DNA of 64,000 nt, taken from positions 62,001 through 126,000 of the IMG/VR virus record IMGVR_UViG_3300036770_005052; one strand, written 5' to 3'. Under the pieces are notes generated by a model, which did not search any database, was not told where the DNA came from, and saw only the letters and a program-made list of their open reading frames with translations. Below are positions 51,065 through 58,350 of this stretch, in pieces (within the stretch, counting starts at the first letter, position 1; each line of letters starts with the position of its first letter). A program made the position numbers and the translations under genes. The DNA is from a virus.

Positions 51065-51261
51065 CCAACCCTGATTACCGAATTGAAGAATGCTTTGATT
51101 TTGATTGTATGACTACTTACTATGTTATTCAAAGATATAATGTTGTTCAAGCAGAGTATGTTCTTCACTCAACAAAAAGATTTGGACAACTTATGCAAGC
51201 AAAAGAGGCAATTAGGATGTTAAGGAGATACAAAGAACCAATTTATCATTATATGGAGTGA
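51061..51261 (+). CDS. Hypothetical protein (66 aa)
   Basis: A 66-residue protein (MTNPDYRIEECFDFDCMTTY...) with YYVIQRYNVVQAEYVLHSTK and a basic helix. The layout parallels the preceding protein (strands, then helix). No family recognised. Confidence 0.58.
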   Translation: MTNPDYRIEECFDFDCMTTYYVIQRYNVVQAEYVLHSTKRFGQLMQAKEAIRMLRRYKEPIYHYME

Positions 51262-51264
51262 GAA

Positions 51265-51441
51265 ATGACAAAACTCTACAATCGTCCTATGAATTTCTTT
51301 GAGAAACTTTCTGCTGGGTATTATTGGTTTGGTGAATGTTGGAGTGAGTGGTGCTATACTATGAGAAGTGAAGACGGAGAGTTCTTTAACTATCTTCAAA
51401 GTGATTATGTCCGTTATGAACAGGATATGTATTATGACTGA
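51265..51441 (+). CDS. Hypothetical aromatic-rich protein (58 aa)
   Basis: A 58-residue protein (MTKLYNRPMNFFEKLSAGYY...) with many Tyr, Trp and Phe (WFGECWSEWCYTM). It overlaps the next gene by eight bases (ATGACTGA). No family recognised. Confidence 0.58.
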   Translation: MTKLYNRPMNFFEKLSAGYYWFGECWSEWCYTMRSEDGEFFNYLQSDYVRYEQDMYYD

Positions 51442-51607
51442 TTGGTTGTCTGGTTTTAGAGAAGAAATCAAACAAATTAGAGAAGACAACAAACAAATTA
51501 GAAAGGAAGTTGAAAGATTGCGAAAAGAAAATGAAGCACTTCGTTCCATTACTCCTAAAAAATTATTAGAGATTGTGGAAAAATCTGTAAAGGAGGACAC
51601 TTTCTAA
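51434..51607 (+). CDS. Coiled-coil protein (57 aa)
   Basis: A 57-residue protein (MTDWLSGFREEIKQIREDNK...) whose residues 8-40 are a strong coiled coil (IREDNKQIRKEVERLRKENE). The ATG at 51434 is preferred to an upstream start at 51368 that would overlap almost the whole preceding gene. Its C-terminal EDTF is encoded by the conserved upstream part of the following promoter module. Confidence 0.62.
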   Translation: MTDWLSGFREEIKQIREDNKQIRKEVERLRKENEALRSITPKKLLEIVEKSVKEDTF

Positions 51608-51608
51608 A

Positions 51609-51651
51609 CTGGCACAAGACCTCACCACAGACCCTGTGGATGCCCTATAAT
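51609..51651 (+). promoter_or_regulatory. Repeated promoter module, copy 5 (no T-run)
   Basis: ACTGGCACA (GGCACA 51611-51616), 29 bases, TATAAT 51646-51651. CCACAG and CTGTGG form a 6-bp hairpin with a 3-base loop. No T-run follows. Confidence 0.78.
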
Positions 51652-51676
51652 ACTCTCATACACAAAGGAACTCCAA

Positions 51677-51961
51677 ATGCTTGATGCTTTTACTGATTAT
51701 CCTATTCCATCTTATGGTGATGTTGCGGGAGAAAAAGCACCTATTCGTAGAGCAAAAATCTTGACCTACGATAGAAATAAGTATTGTGATGTGCTTGTCT
51801 ATCAAGTAGATAAAGATGGAGATTTGAGAGGAACTGTTGTTAATTTTAAGCAGTTTTATCTTTATAAAAATGAAGCACGACTTGATGATGGCATTCCATT
51901 CACTGATGAAGAACTGAAAACTCTTCCTTGGACTAAAATAAGTTCTCCTCATTCCATTTGA
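51677..51961 (+). CDS. Hypothetical protein (94 aa)
   Basis: A 94-residue protein (MLDAFTDYPIPSYGDVAGEK...) with APIRRAKILTYDRNKYCDVLV and DLRGTVVNFKQFYLY strands. An AAAGGAACT ribosome-site context lies upstream. It is alone in its transcription unit, since another -10 overlaps its stop. No family recognised. Confidence 0.65.
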   Translation: MLDAFTDYPIPSYGDVAGEKAPIRRAKILTYDRNKYCDVLVYQVDKDGDLRGTVVNFKQFYLYKNEARLDDGIPFTDEELKTLPWTKISSPHSI

Positions 51962-51967
51962 TATAAT
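51957..51967 (+). promoter_or_regulatory. Short promoter variant TTTGATATAAT
   Basis: TATAAT at 51962-51967 overlaps the stop of the upstream gene and is followed by CCTCATACACAAAGGACTG like the full modules, but lacks GGCACA and the hairpin. The same TTTGATATAAT core recurs at 60817-60827. Confidence 0.6.
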
Positions 51968-51988
51968 GACCTCATACACAAAGGACTG

Positions 51989-52195
51989 ATGACTAACACC
52001 GCATACCAAATCTGGGAAACATTCAAAGCAGAACTTACACAACCAGCAACAGATGATATGAAAGAAGCATTAGCATCTTCTATTCGTGTGATTTCTTCTC
52101 TCATTTATAGAGATGGAGTGCTTGCAGATGAACCTTGGCATTTTTATATTGCTCAAGAACTAAATGAATATGCTGATGAGGTGGAGGCACTATGA
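51989..52195 (+). CDS. Small paralogue family A, member 1 (68 aa)
   Basis: A 68-residue acidic helical protein (MTNTAYQIWETFKAELTQPA...) ending EVEAL. It shares length, start and end with the genes at 52192 and 52610, so the three look like tandem duplicates. AAAGGACTG lies just upstream as ribosome site. Function unknown. Confidence 0.65.
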   Translation: MTNTAYQIWETFKAELTQPATDDMKEALASSIRVISSLIYRDGVLADEPWHFYIAQELNEYADEVEAL

Positions 52196-52398
52196 CTGAA
52201 AGAGCACAACAGATTATGGATGTTTTCTATAAGGACGAAGATTTGGATGGTGATTTTATTCCAGATAAAATTGTTGTTGCGAATGTTCTTCGTAAATTGA
52301 ATAGTATTTTTGCTGAAGAAGGATATGGTGGTGATGAATTTTCTTGGCGTGTTTTTAGTGAAATTATTGATATAATTGATGAATTGGAGGCACTCTAA
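52192..52398 (+). CDS. Small paralogue family A, member 2 (68 aa)
   Basis: A 68-residue protein (MTERAQQIMDVFYKDEDLDG...) ending IIDELEAL. The MTERAxxIM start and DELEAL end match the gene at 52610. It is coupled to the previous gene by ATGA and shares one base with the next. Function unknown. Confidence 0.65.
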   Translation: MTERAQQIMDVFYKDEDLDGDFIPDKIVVANVLRKLNSIFAEEGYGGDEFSWRVFSEIIDIIDELEAL

Positions 52399-52613
52399 TG
52401 ATTTTAGATGAAGAAATCCGTGAACTTGCTAACACCTATGGGTTTGATAGACACATATGTAAAACAACACACGACATTTACTGGGAATGTGATGAAAAAG
52501 ACTTCTTGAAGTTTGCCCGAGAACTTTATGATGAGGGTTATACTAAAGGTTTTAAAGTAGGGCACGATGCTGGTTGGGAATTAAATGAAGAAGTATCACG
52601 CAGAGGATTATGA
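52398..52613 (+). CDS. Small paralogue family B, member 1 (71 aa)
   Basis: A 71-residue protein (MILDEEIRELANTYGFDRHI...) with WECDEKDFLKFARELYDEGY. The order of elements (D-E-x-I-x-x-L-A, then GFD, then FARxx) recurs at 54480 and 54916 and is familiar from short genes of many phages. Function unknown. Confidence 0.65.
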   Translation: MILDEEIRELANTYGFDRHICKTTHDIYWECDEKDFLKFARELYDEGYTKGFKVGHDAGWELNEEVSRRGL

Positions 52614-52780
52614 CTGAAAGAGCAAAAAAGATTATGAAAGCATACGAAGCAGAGGATACATACAACTTTCCAAATGATGGAGTTGCTGCTGCTCTCCGTA
52701 AGGTTGTAGAAGAACTCAAGTATATCGGTATTACTGAAAAGAACATCCTTGAACTTGCTGATGAATTGGAGGCACTATGA
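52610..52780 (+). CDS. Small paralogue family A, member 3 (56 aa)
   Basis: A 56-residue protein (MTERAKKIMKAYEAEDTYNF...) ending ELADELEAL. It is a shorter relative of the gene at 52192, with family B's member inserted between them. Overlaps both neighbours by four bases. Confidence 0.62.
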   Translation: MTERAKKIMKAYEAEDTYNFPNDGVAAALRKVVEELKYIGITEKNILELADELEAL

Positions 52781-52965
52781 TTACTCTTGATACACTAAAA
52801 GATAGTGTTTATTCTCTTCATCTCACAATAGAGCAGGATGAACAAGTTATGGATATTATAGAAACTGCTTATCGTCTTGGATGTGAAAATGGGTATGATG
52901 AAGCAGGAAGAATATATGCTCCAATTATTGATAAACTTATGACTTCTGTGGAAGAACTGAAATGA
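52777..52965 (+). CDS. Hypothetical protein (62 aa)
   Basis: A 62-residue helical acidic protein (MITLDTLKDSVYSLHLTIEQ...) with VMDIIETAYRLGCENGYDEAG. No family recognised. Confidence 0.6.
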   Translation: MITLDTLKDSVYSLHLTIEQDEQVMDIIETAYRLGCENGYDEAGRIYAPIIDKLMTSVEELK

Positions 52966-53183
52966 AAAACTTTGATGAACTTGATTGGATAGTTTTGTCT
53001 GTATTCTTTATTATAATCGTTGCTGCTACTTCTATCACTTATAGTGAGCAACAACAACGAGCACTCTTTCAACAAACATACAATAAGAACTTGGAGTGTC
53101 GTCAAGCACTCAAAAATAATACAAAAAGTTTTGTTAATGAGATTTGTGGTCCTATTCCTGTGATTGGAGATTTTGTGAAATGA
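52962..53183 (+). CDS. Small membrane protein (73 aa)
   Basis: One transmembrane helix at about residues 9-27 (IVLSVFFIIIVAATSITYS), then a soluble tail with two Cys and KNLECRQALKNNTKS. The C-terminus VNEICGPIPVIGDFVK is hydrophobic. Followed by another membrane protein. Function unknown. Confidence 0.65.
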   Translation: MKNFDELDWIVLSVFFIIIVAATSITYSEQQQRALFQQTYNKNLECRQALKNNTKSFVNEICGPIPVIGDFVK

Positions 53184-53380
53184 ACGATGAAAGTGTGATT
53201 GGAACAGTTTGTCTTGGTATTCTCGCAACTATTGGTGTTGCATTTCTTTTAGGCACTCGGTTTGGTTTTGATGATGGTGTTGTAGAAGGGAAGAATGAAG
53301 GTATTGTGTATTGTGTAGAGAAACCCAAAGAGTGTAAGATTGCTTATGATTACCTGAAACTTCAAGAGAAACAGAAATGA
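53180..53380 (+). CDS. Small membrane protein (66 aa)
   Basis: One transmembrane helix at about residues 7-24 (GTVCLGILATIGVAFLLG). The tail contains CVEKPKECKIAYDYL. The ATG at 53180 overlaps the previous stop as ATGA; an upstream in-frame ATG is not preferred. The pair with 52962 suggests a membrane complex, by position only. Confidence 0.65.
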   Translation: MNDESVIGTVCLGILATIGVAFLLGTRFGFDDGVVEGKNEGIVYCVEKPKECKIAYDYLKLQEKQK

Positions 53381-53661
53381 ACCAAATACTACAAGGTTGG
53401 AAAATGGTTCTCAAAGATTATCGGCACTGGAAAATGATACTCAAATATCCTTATGATGCTTTTGATTGTGCTGTTTTCTTTGGTAATCTTGCTCAACCAC
53501 CAAACTCACTTGATGATTATATCAAAGAATTGAAAGAACTTGACCCAGATTGGGAAAAAAATTATTATGATAATCTCTGGGTTCTTTATGATGATATTGG
53601 GGAACGAATGAACGAAACAGATAAGTTGCTTGAAGAAGTTGATGAGGTATTGAAAAAATGA
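53377..53661 (+). CDS. Hypothetical protein (94 aa)
   Basis: A 94-residue protein (MNQILQGWKMVLKDYRHWKM...) with a DDYIKELKELDPDWEKNYYD helix and acidic C-terminal helix. No family recognised. Confidence 0.6.
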   Translation: MNQILQGWKMVLKDYRHWKMILKYPYDAFDCAVFFGNLAQPPNSLDDYIKELKELDPDWEKNYYDNLWVLYDDIGERMNETDKLLEEVDEVLKK

Positions 53662-53864
53662 CTAAATGCACCTGTTCTTACATCCAAATAGGATACAAAA
53701 CCTCCAACACCAAAAACCTCAATCCAGATTGCCCTCTTCACGGAACTGATAGTGTGTGGTATAATAGTCCAGAACAAGTCAAAAAAAGAGATGAAAGGTC
53801 TCAACGACTTCGGGAACTTTATGATGCTGCTCGCAAAGCAAGGGAGAATATGAAAAATGACTAA
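53658..53864 (+). CDS. Cys/His small protein, zinc-binding candidate (68 aa)
   Basis: A 68-residue protein with CTCSYIQIGYKT and NPDCPLHGTD, giving three Cys and a His able to bind one zinc ion, and a basic C-terminal helix (RRDERSQRLRELYDAARK-like). DCPLHG motifs are common in small phage proteins. Function unknown. Confidence 0.65.
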   Translation: MTKCTCSYIQIGYKTSNTKNLNPDCPLHGTDSVWYNSPEQVKKRDERSQRLRELYDAARKARENMKND

Positions 53865-54027
53865 ATCCTACATTTCGTGCTACAATATGCCCTATAAAGA
53901 CCTTCAAAACTTTGAGGTGCCCGATGCAGTTTATATCTACATTCGTCAGTTGGAAAACGAAATCATCAATCGTAATGGTGCCGTTCAACGACTTTATGAT
54001 TTTAGGTTTGGTGAGAAACAGAAATGA
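53857..54027 (+). CDS. Hypothetical protein (56 aa)
   Basis: A 56-residue protein (MTKSYISCYNMPYKDLQNFE...) with VYIYIRQLENEIINRNG. It overlaps the previous gene by eight bases and the next by four. No family recognised. Confidence 0.55.
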   Translation: MTKSYISCYNMPYKDLQNFEVPDAVYIYIRQLENEIINRNGAVQRLYDFRFGEKQK

Positions 54028-54227
54028 TTGAAAACCTCTACGAACTACAAAGTAATGTAGAATGCTGGTGCCAAAAGTGTTGTGAGGAACAGACAGGGCA
54101 TCAACATATGTTTAGAATGGTTCTGTGCCCTACTTGTGGTAATAAACGATGCCCCAAAGCAACCGATCATAGGTTAGAATGTAGTGGTAGTAATGAACCA
54201 GGACAGAAAGGGAGTGTGTATCAATGA
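54024..54227 (+). CDS. Zinc-finger-like phage protein (67 aa)
   Basis: A 67-residue protein with CWCQKCC, LCPTCGNKRCPKATDH and LECSGSNEPGQ. The CPTCGNKRCPKATDHR...C...SNEPGQ signature is one I recall from many phages of varied hosts. It should bind zinc. Function is not established to my knowledge. Confidence 0.75.
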   Translation: MIENLYELQSNVECWCQKCCEEQTGHQHMFRMVLCPTCGNKRCPKATDHRLECSGSNEPGQKGSVYQ

Positions 54228-54424
54228 TTGAAATGAGAATTGTAGAACACGAACTGGGAATGAAACCAGATATTCAGTATCGTTTTGTGCTTTCTACTGC
54301 TGATGCTTCTGTTCCTTTTATGAATACATCTATGAACTTGATTATGCAAAATAGTTTTGTTTGGAGTGAATGGAAAACTGCCGAATGGGTAAAAGCAGAG
54401 ACACTTGAAGAACTGGCACAGTAG
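54224..54424 (+). CDS. Hypothetical protein (66 aa)
   Basis: A 66-residue protein (MIEMRIVEHELGMKPDIQYR...). Its last residues TLEELAQ and the stop TAG are encoded by the conserved ACACTTGAAGAACTGGCACAG block of the next promoter module, so the promoter element doubles as coding sequence. No family recognised. Confidence 0.6.
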   Translation: MIEMRIVEHELGMKPDIQYRFVLSTADASVPFMNTSMNLIMQNSFVWSEWKTAEWVKAETLEELAQ

Positions 54425-54455
54425 GCATCCAGAGTGGTCTGTGATGCCTTATAAT
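54413..54455 (+). promoter_or_regulatory. Repeated promoter module, copy 6 (no T-run)
   Basis: ACTGGCACA (GGCACA 54415-54420), 29 bases, TATAAT 54450-54455. GGCATC and GATGCC form a 6-bp stem with a 13-base loop. No T-run follows. Confidence 0.8.
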
Positions 54456-54479
54456 AATAGGACAAACAAAGGAACTCCA

Positions 54480-54689
54480 ATGATTACTGATGAACAAATC
54501 CTTAAAATTGCCCGAGAACATCTTTATATTCTTACTTCTGTGAATGAATGGTGTGGTGAGGAGGGAGACCTCTTAAACTTTGCCCGAGCAATCTACGAAA
54601 TCGGTAATGACAATGGTTGGCAAAGTCGTGAAGAAGCAGAATACTTCAACTCATCTTATCCAACTGGACTTGTAGGAGACCCACAATGA
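54480..54689 (+). CDS. Small paralogue family B, member 2 (69 aa)
   Basis: A 69-residue protein beginning MITDEQILKIAREHLY with GDLLNFARAIYEIG. It matches the genes at 54916 and 52398. The ATG at 54480 follows an AAAGGAACT ribosome-site context; the frame upstream runs through the promoter. Confidence 0.68.
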   Translation: MITDEQILKIAREHLYILTSVNEWCGEEGDLLNFARAIYEIGNDNGWQSREEAEYFNSSYPTGLVGDPQ

Positions 54690-54919
54690 AACTTGTAGCA
54701 ATTTTTCATCATCACTCTAACAATCTTCCTATTGTGATGGAAGTATCTTCAACTGAAAAGTTTCGGGATTGTTGTGACACACTTCCAACTGACTGGGCAC
54801 ACCTGATGAATAAGGAAACTGGAGAAATTACATACACTTATAGAAACAACACTCGTACTGTTTCTCAACCAACTTTTACAATCTCACAAGAACAATCTAT
54901 CAACCGAGTAGAACGATGA
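54686..54919 (+). CDS. Hypothetical protein (77 aa)
   Basis: A 77-residue protein (MKLVAIFHHHSNNLPIVMEV...) with a HHH segment and THR-rich beta end. It lies between two family B members. No family recognised. Confidence 0.6.
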   Translation: MKLVAIFHHHSNNLPIVMEVSSTEKFRDCCDTLPTDWAHLMNKETGEITYTYRNNTRTVSQPTFTISQEQSINRVER

Positions 54920-55140
54920 TTACTGACGAACAAATCCTCAAGCTTGCTAAAACCTGTGGATTTGATGATTTCTCACCCGAAGATAGAGTGTGTTGGGAAT
55001 GTTGGGAAGAACAACTGATTGAGTTTGCCCAACAAATTCGTAAAGAAACAATCAACGAAATTCTTTCTGCCCTCAAAAATGTTCCTAATCCAGAAGCAAA
55101 CCGAACAGCAATCAATCGTATTGAAATGGAGTTAAATTGA
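54916..55140 (+). CDS. Small paralogue family B, member 3 (74 aa)
   Basis: A 74-residue protein beginning MITDEQILKLAKTCGFDDFS with VCWECWEEQLIEFAQQI. The first eight residues are nearly identical to the gene at 54480. It shares one base with the next start. Function unknown. Confidence 0.68.
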   Translation: MITDEQILKLAKTCGFDDFSPEDRVCWECWEEQLIEFAQQIRKETINEILSALKNVPNPEANRTAINRIEMELN

Positions 55141-55307
55141 TGATTGAAGTAAAGAAATCTTATGTTTTGGAATTGACTGAAACACAGGCAAGGGAACTCT
55201 ACAAACTTCTACTATCCGCAAAACATACTGAACACATAACTCACGATAATGAACTGGTGCTTGTCTATCACGAACTCAAAAAACTCTTTGATACGGGGAT
55301 ACGATGA
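55140..55307 (+). CDS. Hypothetical protein (55 aa)
   Basis: A 55-residue protein (MIEVKKSYVLELTETQAREL...) with an LTETQARELYKLL segment like the start of the 145-aa protein at 47122. Function unknown. Confidence 0.58.
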   Translation: MIEVKKSYVLELTETQARELYKLLLSAKHTEHITHDNELVLVYHELKKLFDTGIR

Positions 55308-55522
55308 ATAAGTATCGTATCAAAAAAGAAACTTATGGTGATACTACAAGGTATTATCCACAAGAGAAATTTTTGTGGTGGTGGTATAATGTCTTTGCTT
55401 TTGATGTTTATTTTGATGGTGGATATGATACTCTGGAAAAAGCACAGAAAAACTTGTGTATCTACTGTAGGGGAACTATGGTAGAATATATTAACTTTAA
55501 CCCTAATGAGGATTGTAAATGA
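55304..55522 (+). CDS. Hypothetical protein (72 aa)
   Basis: A 72-residue aromatic protein (MNKYRIKKETYGDTTRYYPQ...) with FLWWWYNVFAFDVYFDGGYDTLEKAQ. This strand-then-helix plan is familiar from short phage proteins but has no assigned function. Confidence 0.6.
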   Translation: MNKYRIKKETYGDTTRYYPQEKFLWWWYNVFAFDVYFDGGYDTLEKAQKNLCIYCRGTMVEYINFNPNEDCK

Positions 55523-55860
55523 CTGCTGATTACAAACAACTTGCTCAAGAACTTTACAGGGTACTCAACAGATTTAGATGTTGGTCCCCAGAAATAGATG
55601 ATGTTATCTCAAAATACGAATACGCAACAACCAGAGGAACTGGACGAACCACTGCTCTCTATATGAAAGCAATCACAGAAGCACTTGAAAATCCTGGTAA
55701 GAGTGTGGAGTTTATTGACCATTATCCTCATACTTTTCTTAGTGCTAAAAGTCACGGAAGCAATCTGGCAAATATTATTATTAAACTGGGATATGATATT
55801 GCGGTTACTGTTCCTTCTGGAGATGGAAGAGTGTTTCTTTACAATAAGTTTGGACAATAA
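55519..55860 (+). CDS. P-loop-like protein with GTGRTT motif (113 aa)
   Basis: A 113-residue protein. Residues about 37-45 read TTRGTGRTTAL, which has the spacing of a Walker A loop with Arg in place of the usual Lys. A Walker B motif is not obvious, and the protein ends before one would be expected. I recall GTGRT-type short proteins in other phages. It may be a nucleotide-binding fragment or domain remnant. Confidence 0.6.
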   Translation: MTADYKQLAQELYRVLNRFRCWSPEIDDVISKYEYATTRGTGRTTALYMKAITEALENPGKSVEFIDHYPHTFLSAKSHGSNLANIIIKLGYDIAVTVPSGDGRVFLYNKFGQ

Positions 55861-55874
55861 GGACACTTACTAAA

Positions 55875-55918
55875 TTGGCACAAGGGCACTTGAAATCAGG
55901 TGCCTTTTGTCGCATAAT
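55875..55918 (+). promoter_or_regulatory. Repeated promoter module, copy 7, with terminator
   Basis: ATTGGCACA (GGCACA 55877-55882), 30 bases, CATAAT 55913-55918. GGCAC and GTGCC pair and are followed by TTTTG. The conserved GGACACTTNCTAAA block lies after the upstream stop here. Confidence 0.72.
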
Positions 55919-55941
55919 ACTTCTATACACACAGAAGACTG

Positions 55942-56235
55942 ATGACTGCTGAACGCATTACAATCAAAGAAAGCAAAGATTTTTGTTACTATGGTGAGTT
56001 TTATGGTTCAATAGACAAAATCATTTCCACACTCCAAAGGTGCAAAGAACAGGGTTGGGAAGGTATTGATTATGATTATGATTATGGGAATGGAGGAAAA
56101 GACTACTATGTCTACAAAACCCGACTTGAAAATGATGAAGAGTATGAAAAGAGAGTGAAACAAGAAGAGCAACAAAAAGAAAATCGTCGTAAACAATATG
56201 AACAACTCAAAAAGGAGTTTGGTAAGGACACTTGA
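55942..56235 (+). CDS. Hypothetical protein with coiled-coil end (97 aa)
   Basis: A 97-residue protein (MTAERITIKESKDFCYYGEF...). Residues 70-95 form a charged coiled coil (RVKQEEQQKENRRKQYEQLK). The C-terminal KDT is encoded by the following promoter module. No family recognised. Confidence 0.62.
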   Translation: MTAERITIKESKDFCYYGEFYGSIDKIISTLQRCKEQGWEGIDYDYDYGNGGKDYYVYKTRLENDEEYEKRVKQEEQQKENRRKQYEQLKKEFGKDT

Positions 56236-56239
56236 AGAA

Positions 56240-56283
56240 CCGTCACAAGGGCACTTGAAATCAGGTGCCTTTTGTTGTATAAT
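56240..56283 (+). promoter_or_regulatory. Repeated promoter module, copy 8, with terminator
   Basis: CCGTCACA (GTCACA 56242-56247, one change from GGCACA), 30 bases, TATAAT 56278-56283. GGCAC/GTGCC hairpin followed by TTTTG; the spacer is identical to copy 7 over 27 bases. Confidence 0.75.
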
Positions 56284-56306
56284 GACTTCATACGCACAGA
56301 AACCTA

Positions 56307-56582
56307 ATGAAAGTATTTTCTTTATACTACAACGATGAGTTCGTAGCATCTTTTCCCACAAAAGAAAGTGCTATTTTCTATGGTAAGCAATTCTATGAGG
56401 ATGGATGGTCTTGTAATATTGTAGAAGAGTATTTGAGTAAATCTCCACTACTTTATAGCACTCCTTATACTCCTCTCACAAATCCAAATCCTATTCCTTA
56501 TACAATTCCTCCTATAGTTTCAAAACCACCTGCGAAGTATCCTGACACTTATCCTCATATCTATTGTGATGGAACCAAATGA
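56307..56582 (+). CDS. Hypothetical protein with Pro-rich end (91 aa)
   Basis: A 91-residue protein (MKVFSLYYNDEFVASFPTKE...) with an N-terminal strand-helix part and a Pro/Tyr/Thr-rich tail (TPYTPLTNPNPIPYTIPP). The N-terminal part resembles small phage proteins with ExAIxYGK helices. Function unknown. Confidence 0.62.
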   Translation: MKVFSLYYNDEFVASFPTKESAIFYGKQFYEDGWSCNIVEEYLSKSPLLYSTPYTPLTNPNPIPYTIPPIVSKPPAKYPDTYPHIYCDGTK

Positions 56583-56950
56583 AATGTAAATACTGGGATT
56601 GTGGGTTCTGTTATGCACCAGTAGATGTAGAAACCAACGCAACTCAAGGTGGATGTTTTGAACCAGAATATTGCCCTTATAAGAAATCACAAATGACTAA
56701 TCAACAACTCCCTGATATTATTGAAATCGGTGGTGTAAAATACCAACGAGTAGAAGAACCAAAACCACAGACACTCTTTGAGATTATCCGTGAGTGGTGT
56801 GATGATGATAATCAACCAACTTGCGAAGAACTTGTGAGTAGGATTGAGACGGGATGGTTGCCTAATGAAGGTTGCCACGAACTAAACAGTAATGATTATT
56901 GTGAGGGTTGGAATGATTGCATAGAACATCTAAAAGAGAACCTCAAATGA
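56579..56950 (+). CDS. Cys-rich protein with VKYQRVEEPKPQTLF module (123 aa)
   Basis: The first 40 residues have seven Cys (CKYWDCGFCYA, GGCFEPEYCPYKK), a likely zinc-binding part. Then comes GGVKYQRVEEPKPQTLFEII, shared with the gene at 57150, and a helical end with CEELVSRIETGWLP and WNDCIEHLKENL. The shared module suggests domain shuffling within this arm. Function unknown. Confidence 0.66.
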   Translation: MKCKYWDCGFCYAPVDVETNATQGGCFEPEYCPYKKSQMTNQQLPDIIEIGGVKYQRVEEPKPQTLFEIIREWCDDDNQPTCEELVSRIETGWLPNEGCHELNSNDYCEGWNDCIEHLKENLK

Positions 56951-57153
56951 CTGAAATACCAGAACCAAAAAAGTGGAGTGAGACTTACGATAAAGAACTC
57001 ACACTTGAAGAACTATTTCAACTGATTGGTGATGTTGAGTGGAACTTAAAGGATTATATTTGGGAACTTAAACAAGAAGTTGAAGAACTAAAAAAATTAG
57101 CACACTTTCACGACGATATGTATACTGAAAAAGGTGAATTGATTAGAAAATGA
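56947..57153 (+). CDS. Hypothetical acidic helical protein (68 aa)
   Basis: A 68-residue protein (MTEIPEPKKWSETYDKELTL...) with a coiled-coil-like WELKQEVEELKKLAHF. The ATG at 56947 overlaps the previous stop by four bases. It lies between the two genes that share the VKYQRVEEPKPQTLF module. Confidence 0.6.
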   Translation: MTEIPEPKKWSETYDKELTLEELFQLIGDVEWNLKDYIWELKQEVEELKKLAHFHDDMYTEKGELIRK

Positions 57154-57611
57154 CTGACGAACAAGGAAACTTGGAATGGGAAGAACTACGACTTCAAATA
57201 GAACAAAAAGCAAAAGAAATTGGAGACATTGTGAACATTCTTGAACGAAGGAGACAAAAACTTAAAGAAATCAACGACACAAACAAAGCAGTAGAGAACA
57301 AACGGAAAGAAAATCTTATTAGTGACCTACAATCCAAAAACTGGTATGTGAATATGAGGGAATTTATGTATCCAAAGGTGGAAGTGGTTGATGATGAAAT
57401 TGTTACGATTAATGGTGTAAAGTATCAACGAGTAGAAGAACCAAAACCACAGACACTTTTTCAGCATTTGAATTCTTTTGGTATTGTTGGTGCTGAAGGC
57501 ATCTGTAATATTGTAAGAGGTTGGTTGATTGACAACACAGTAATTGAAACTGAAGATGCTGAAAAGGTTACATTTACTATTCATAAAGAACAATTACAAA
57601 CACCAAAATGA
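57150..57611 (+). CDS. Coiled-coil protein with VKYQRVEEPKPQTLF module (153 aa)
   Basis: Residues 5-60 are a coiled coil (LRLQIEQKAKEIGDIVNIL). Residues about 90-106 carry INGVKYQRVEEPKPQTLF, identical in most positions to the gene at 56579, also at DNA level. The end is a helix-strand part. It is among the largest proteins of the arm. Function unknown. Confidence 0.65.
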   Translation: MTDEQGNLEWEELRLQIEQKAKEIGDIVNILERRRQKLKEINDTNKAVENKRKENLISDLQSKNWYVNMREFMYPKVEVVDDEIVTINGVKYQRVEEPKPQTLFQHLNSFGIVGAEGICNIVRGWLIDNTVIETEDAEKVTFTIHKEQLQTPK

Positions 57612-57781
57612 CTAACTTACTCAAATACATCAAATCTCTAAAAACAATTTATGTTCCTTCACTTTGGTTTGGTGTTCTGTTAGTTGCTTTGTTATTTCCA
57701 CAGTATGTTTTGTGGTTTATGTTTGGAACTGCTTGGGGAGTTTCGTGGATGTTTGCTTACAATTGGTTTCACGACAAATGA
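57608..57781 (+). CDS. Small membrane protein (57 aa)
   Basis: Two hydrophobic helices, about residues 17-34 (PSLWFGVLLVALLFPQYV) and 36-52 (WFMFGTAWGVSWMFAYN), follow a basic N-terminus. Likely in the host membrane. Coupled to both neighbours. Confidence 0.65.
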   Translation: MTNLLKYIKSLKTIYVPSLWFGVLLVALLFPQYVLWFMFGTAWGVSWMFAYNWFHDK

Positions 57782-57918
57782 TTGACTACACCACAATAGA
57801 ACTGGAACTTATCTTTGAGGAAGTCGCAAAACTTCCAAAAACCACAGACACTTCCTATGTGGTTCCAGATGTGTTAGAATTGGTGAGACAACGGATTTTT
57901 GATTATGAACTTCAATGA
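57778..57918 (+). CDS. Hypothetical protein (46 aa)
   Basis: A 46-residue acidic helical protein (MIDYTTIELELIFEEVAKLP...). The ATG overlaps the previous stop as ATGA; the same frame extends upstream through the membrane protein gene without a better start. No family recognised. Confidence 0.55.
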   Translation: MIDYTTIELELIFEEVAKLPKTTDTSYVVPDVLELVRQRIFDYELQ

Positions 57919-58147
57919 TTTGCCCAATAATTCTTGGGAAAAAGTAATGGTTCATCTTGTGGAACATATTGGTGGGGATGGTGGGTCTCTTGTAAAATGG
58001 AGTGGAGAAATCCCAGACCCAGTAGAAACAGCAACTGCAATTTTGGGAATGGTTCAATATTATGACCCAGATTATCGGGACTTACCAGAAGGTGCTCTTG
58101 CTAAAGGTTTTAGAGCATTTTATAGATTGGGAGAATATGAAGAATGA
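57905..58147 (+). CDS. Hypothetical protein (80 aa)
   Basis: An 80-residue protein (MNFNDLPNNSWEKVMVHLVE...) with GEIPDPVETATAILGMVQYY and GALAKGFRAFYRLG. The ATG at 57905 overlaps the preceding gene by 14 bases. No family recognised. Confidence 0.6.
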   Translation: MNFNDLPNNSWEKVMVHLVEHIGGDGGSLVKWSGEIPDPVETATAILGMVQYYDPDYRDLPEGALAKGFRAFYRLGEYEE

Positions 58148-58350
58148 CTTACGAAGATTTTTTGAATATTCCAGGTGGTGTTCTCAAAGATTTGCAAACT
58201 ATTCTTATCTTGAAAGACAAGTATCATATGGATATTACCACTGAAGAAAGAAAAATCTGCGAACATATAAACAGGTTTGCTGACGAACGAAGAAAATCTG
58301 CCGAACTCTGGAAACAAAAAGAACAACTTGAAAACCTTTTTAGAAAATGA
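58144..58350 (+). CDS. Hypothetical basic helical protein (68 aa)
   Basis: A 68-residue protein (MTYEDFLNIPGGVLKDLQTI...) with a long charged C-terminal helix (RFADERRKSAELWKQKEQLE). Coupled to both neighbours. No family recognised. Confidence 0.6.
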   Translation: MTYEDFLNIPGGVLKDLQTILILKDKYHMDITTEERKICEHINRFADERRKSAELWKQKEQLENLFRK

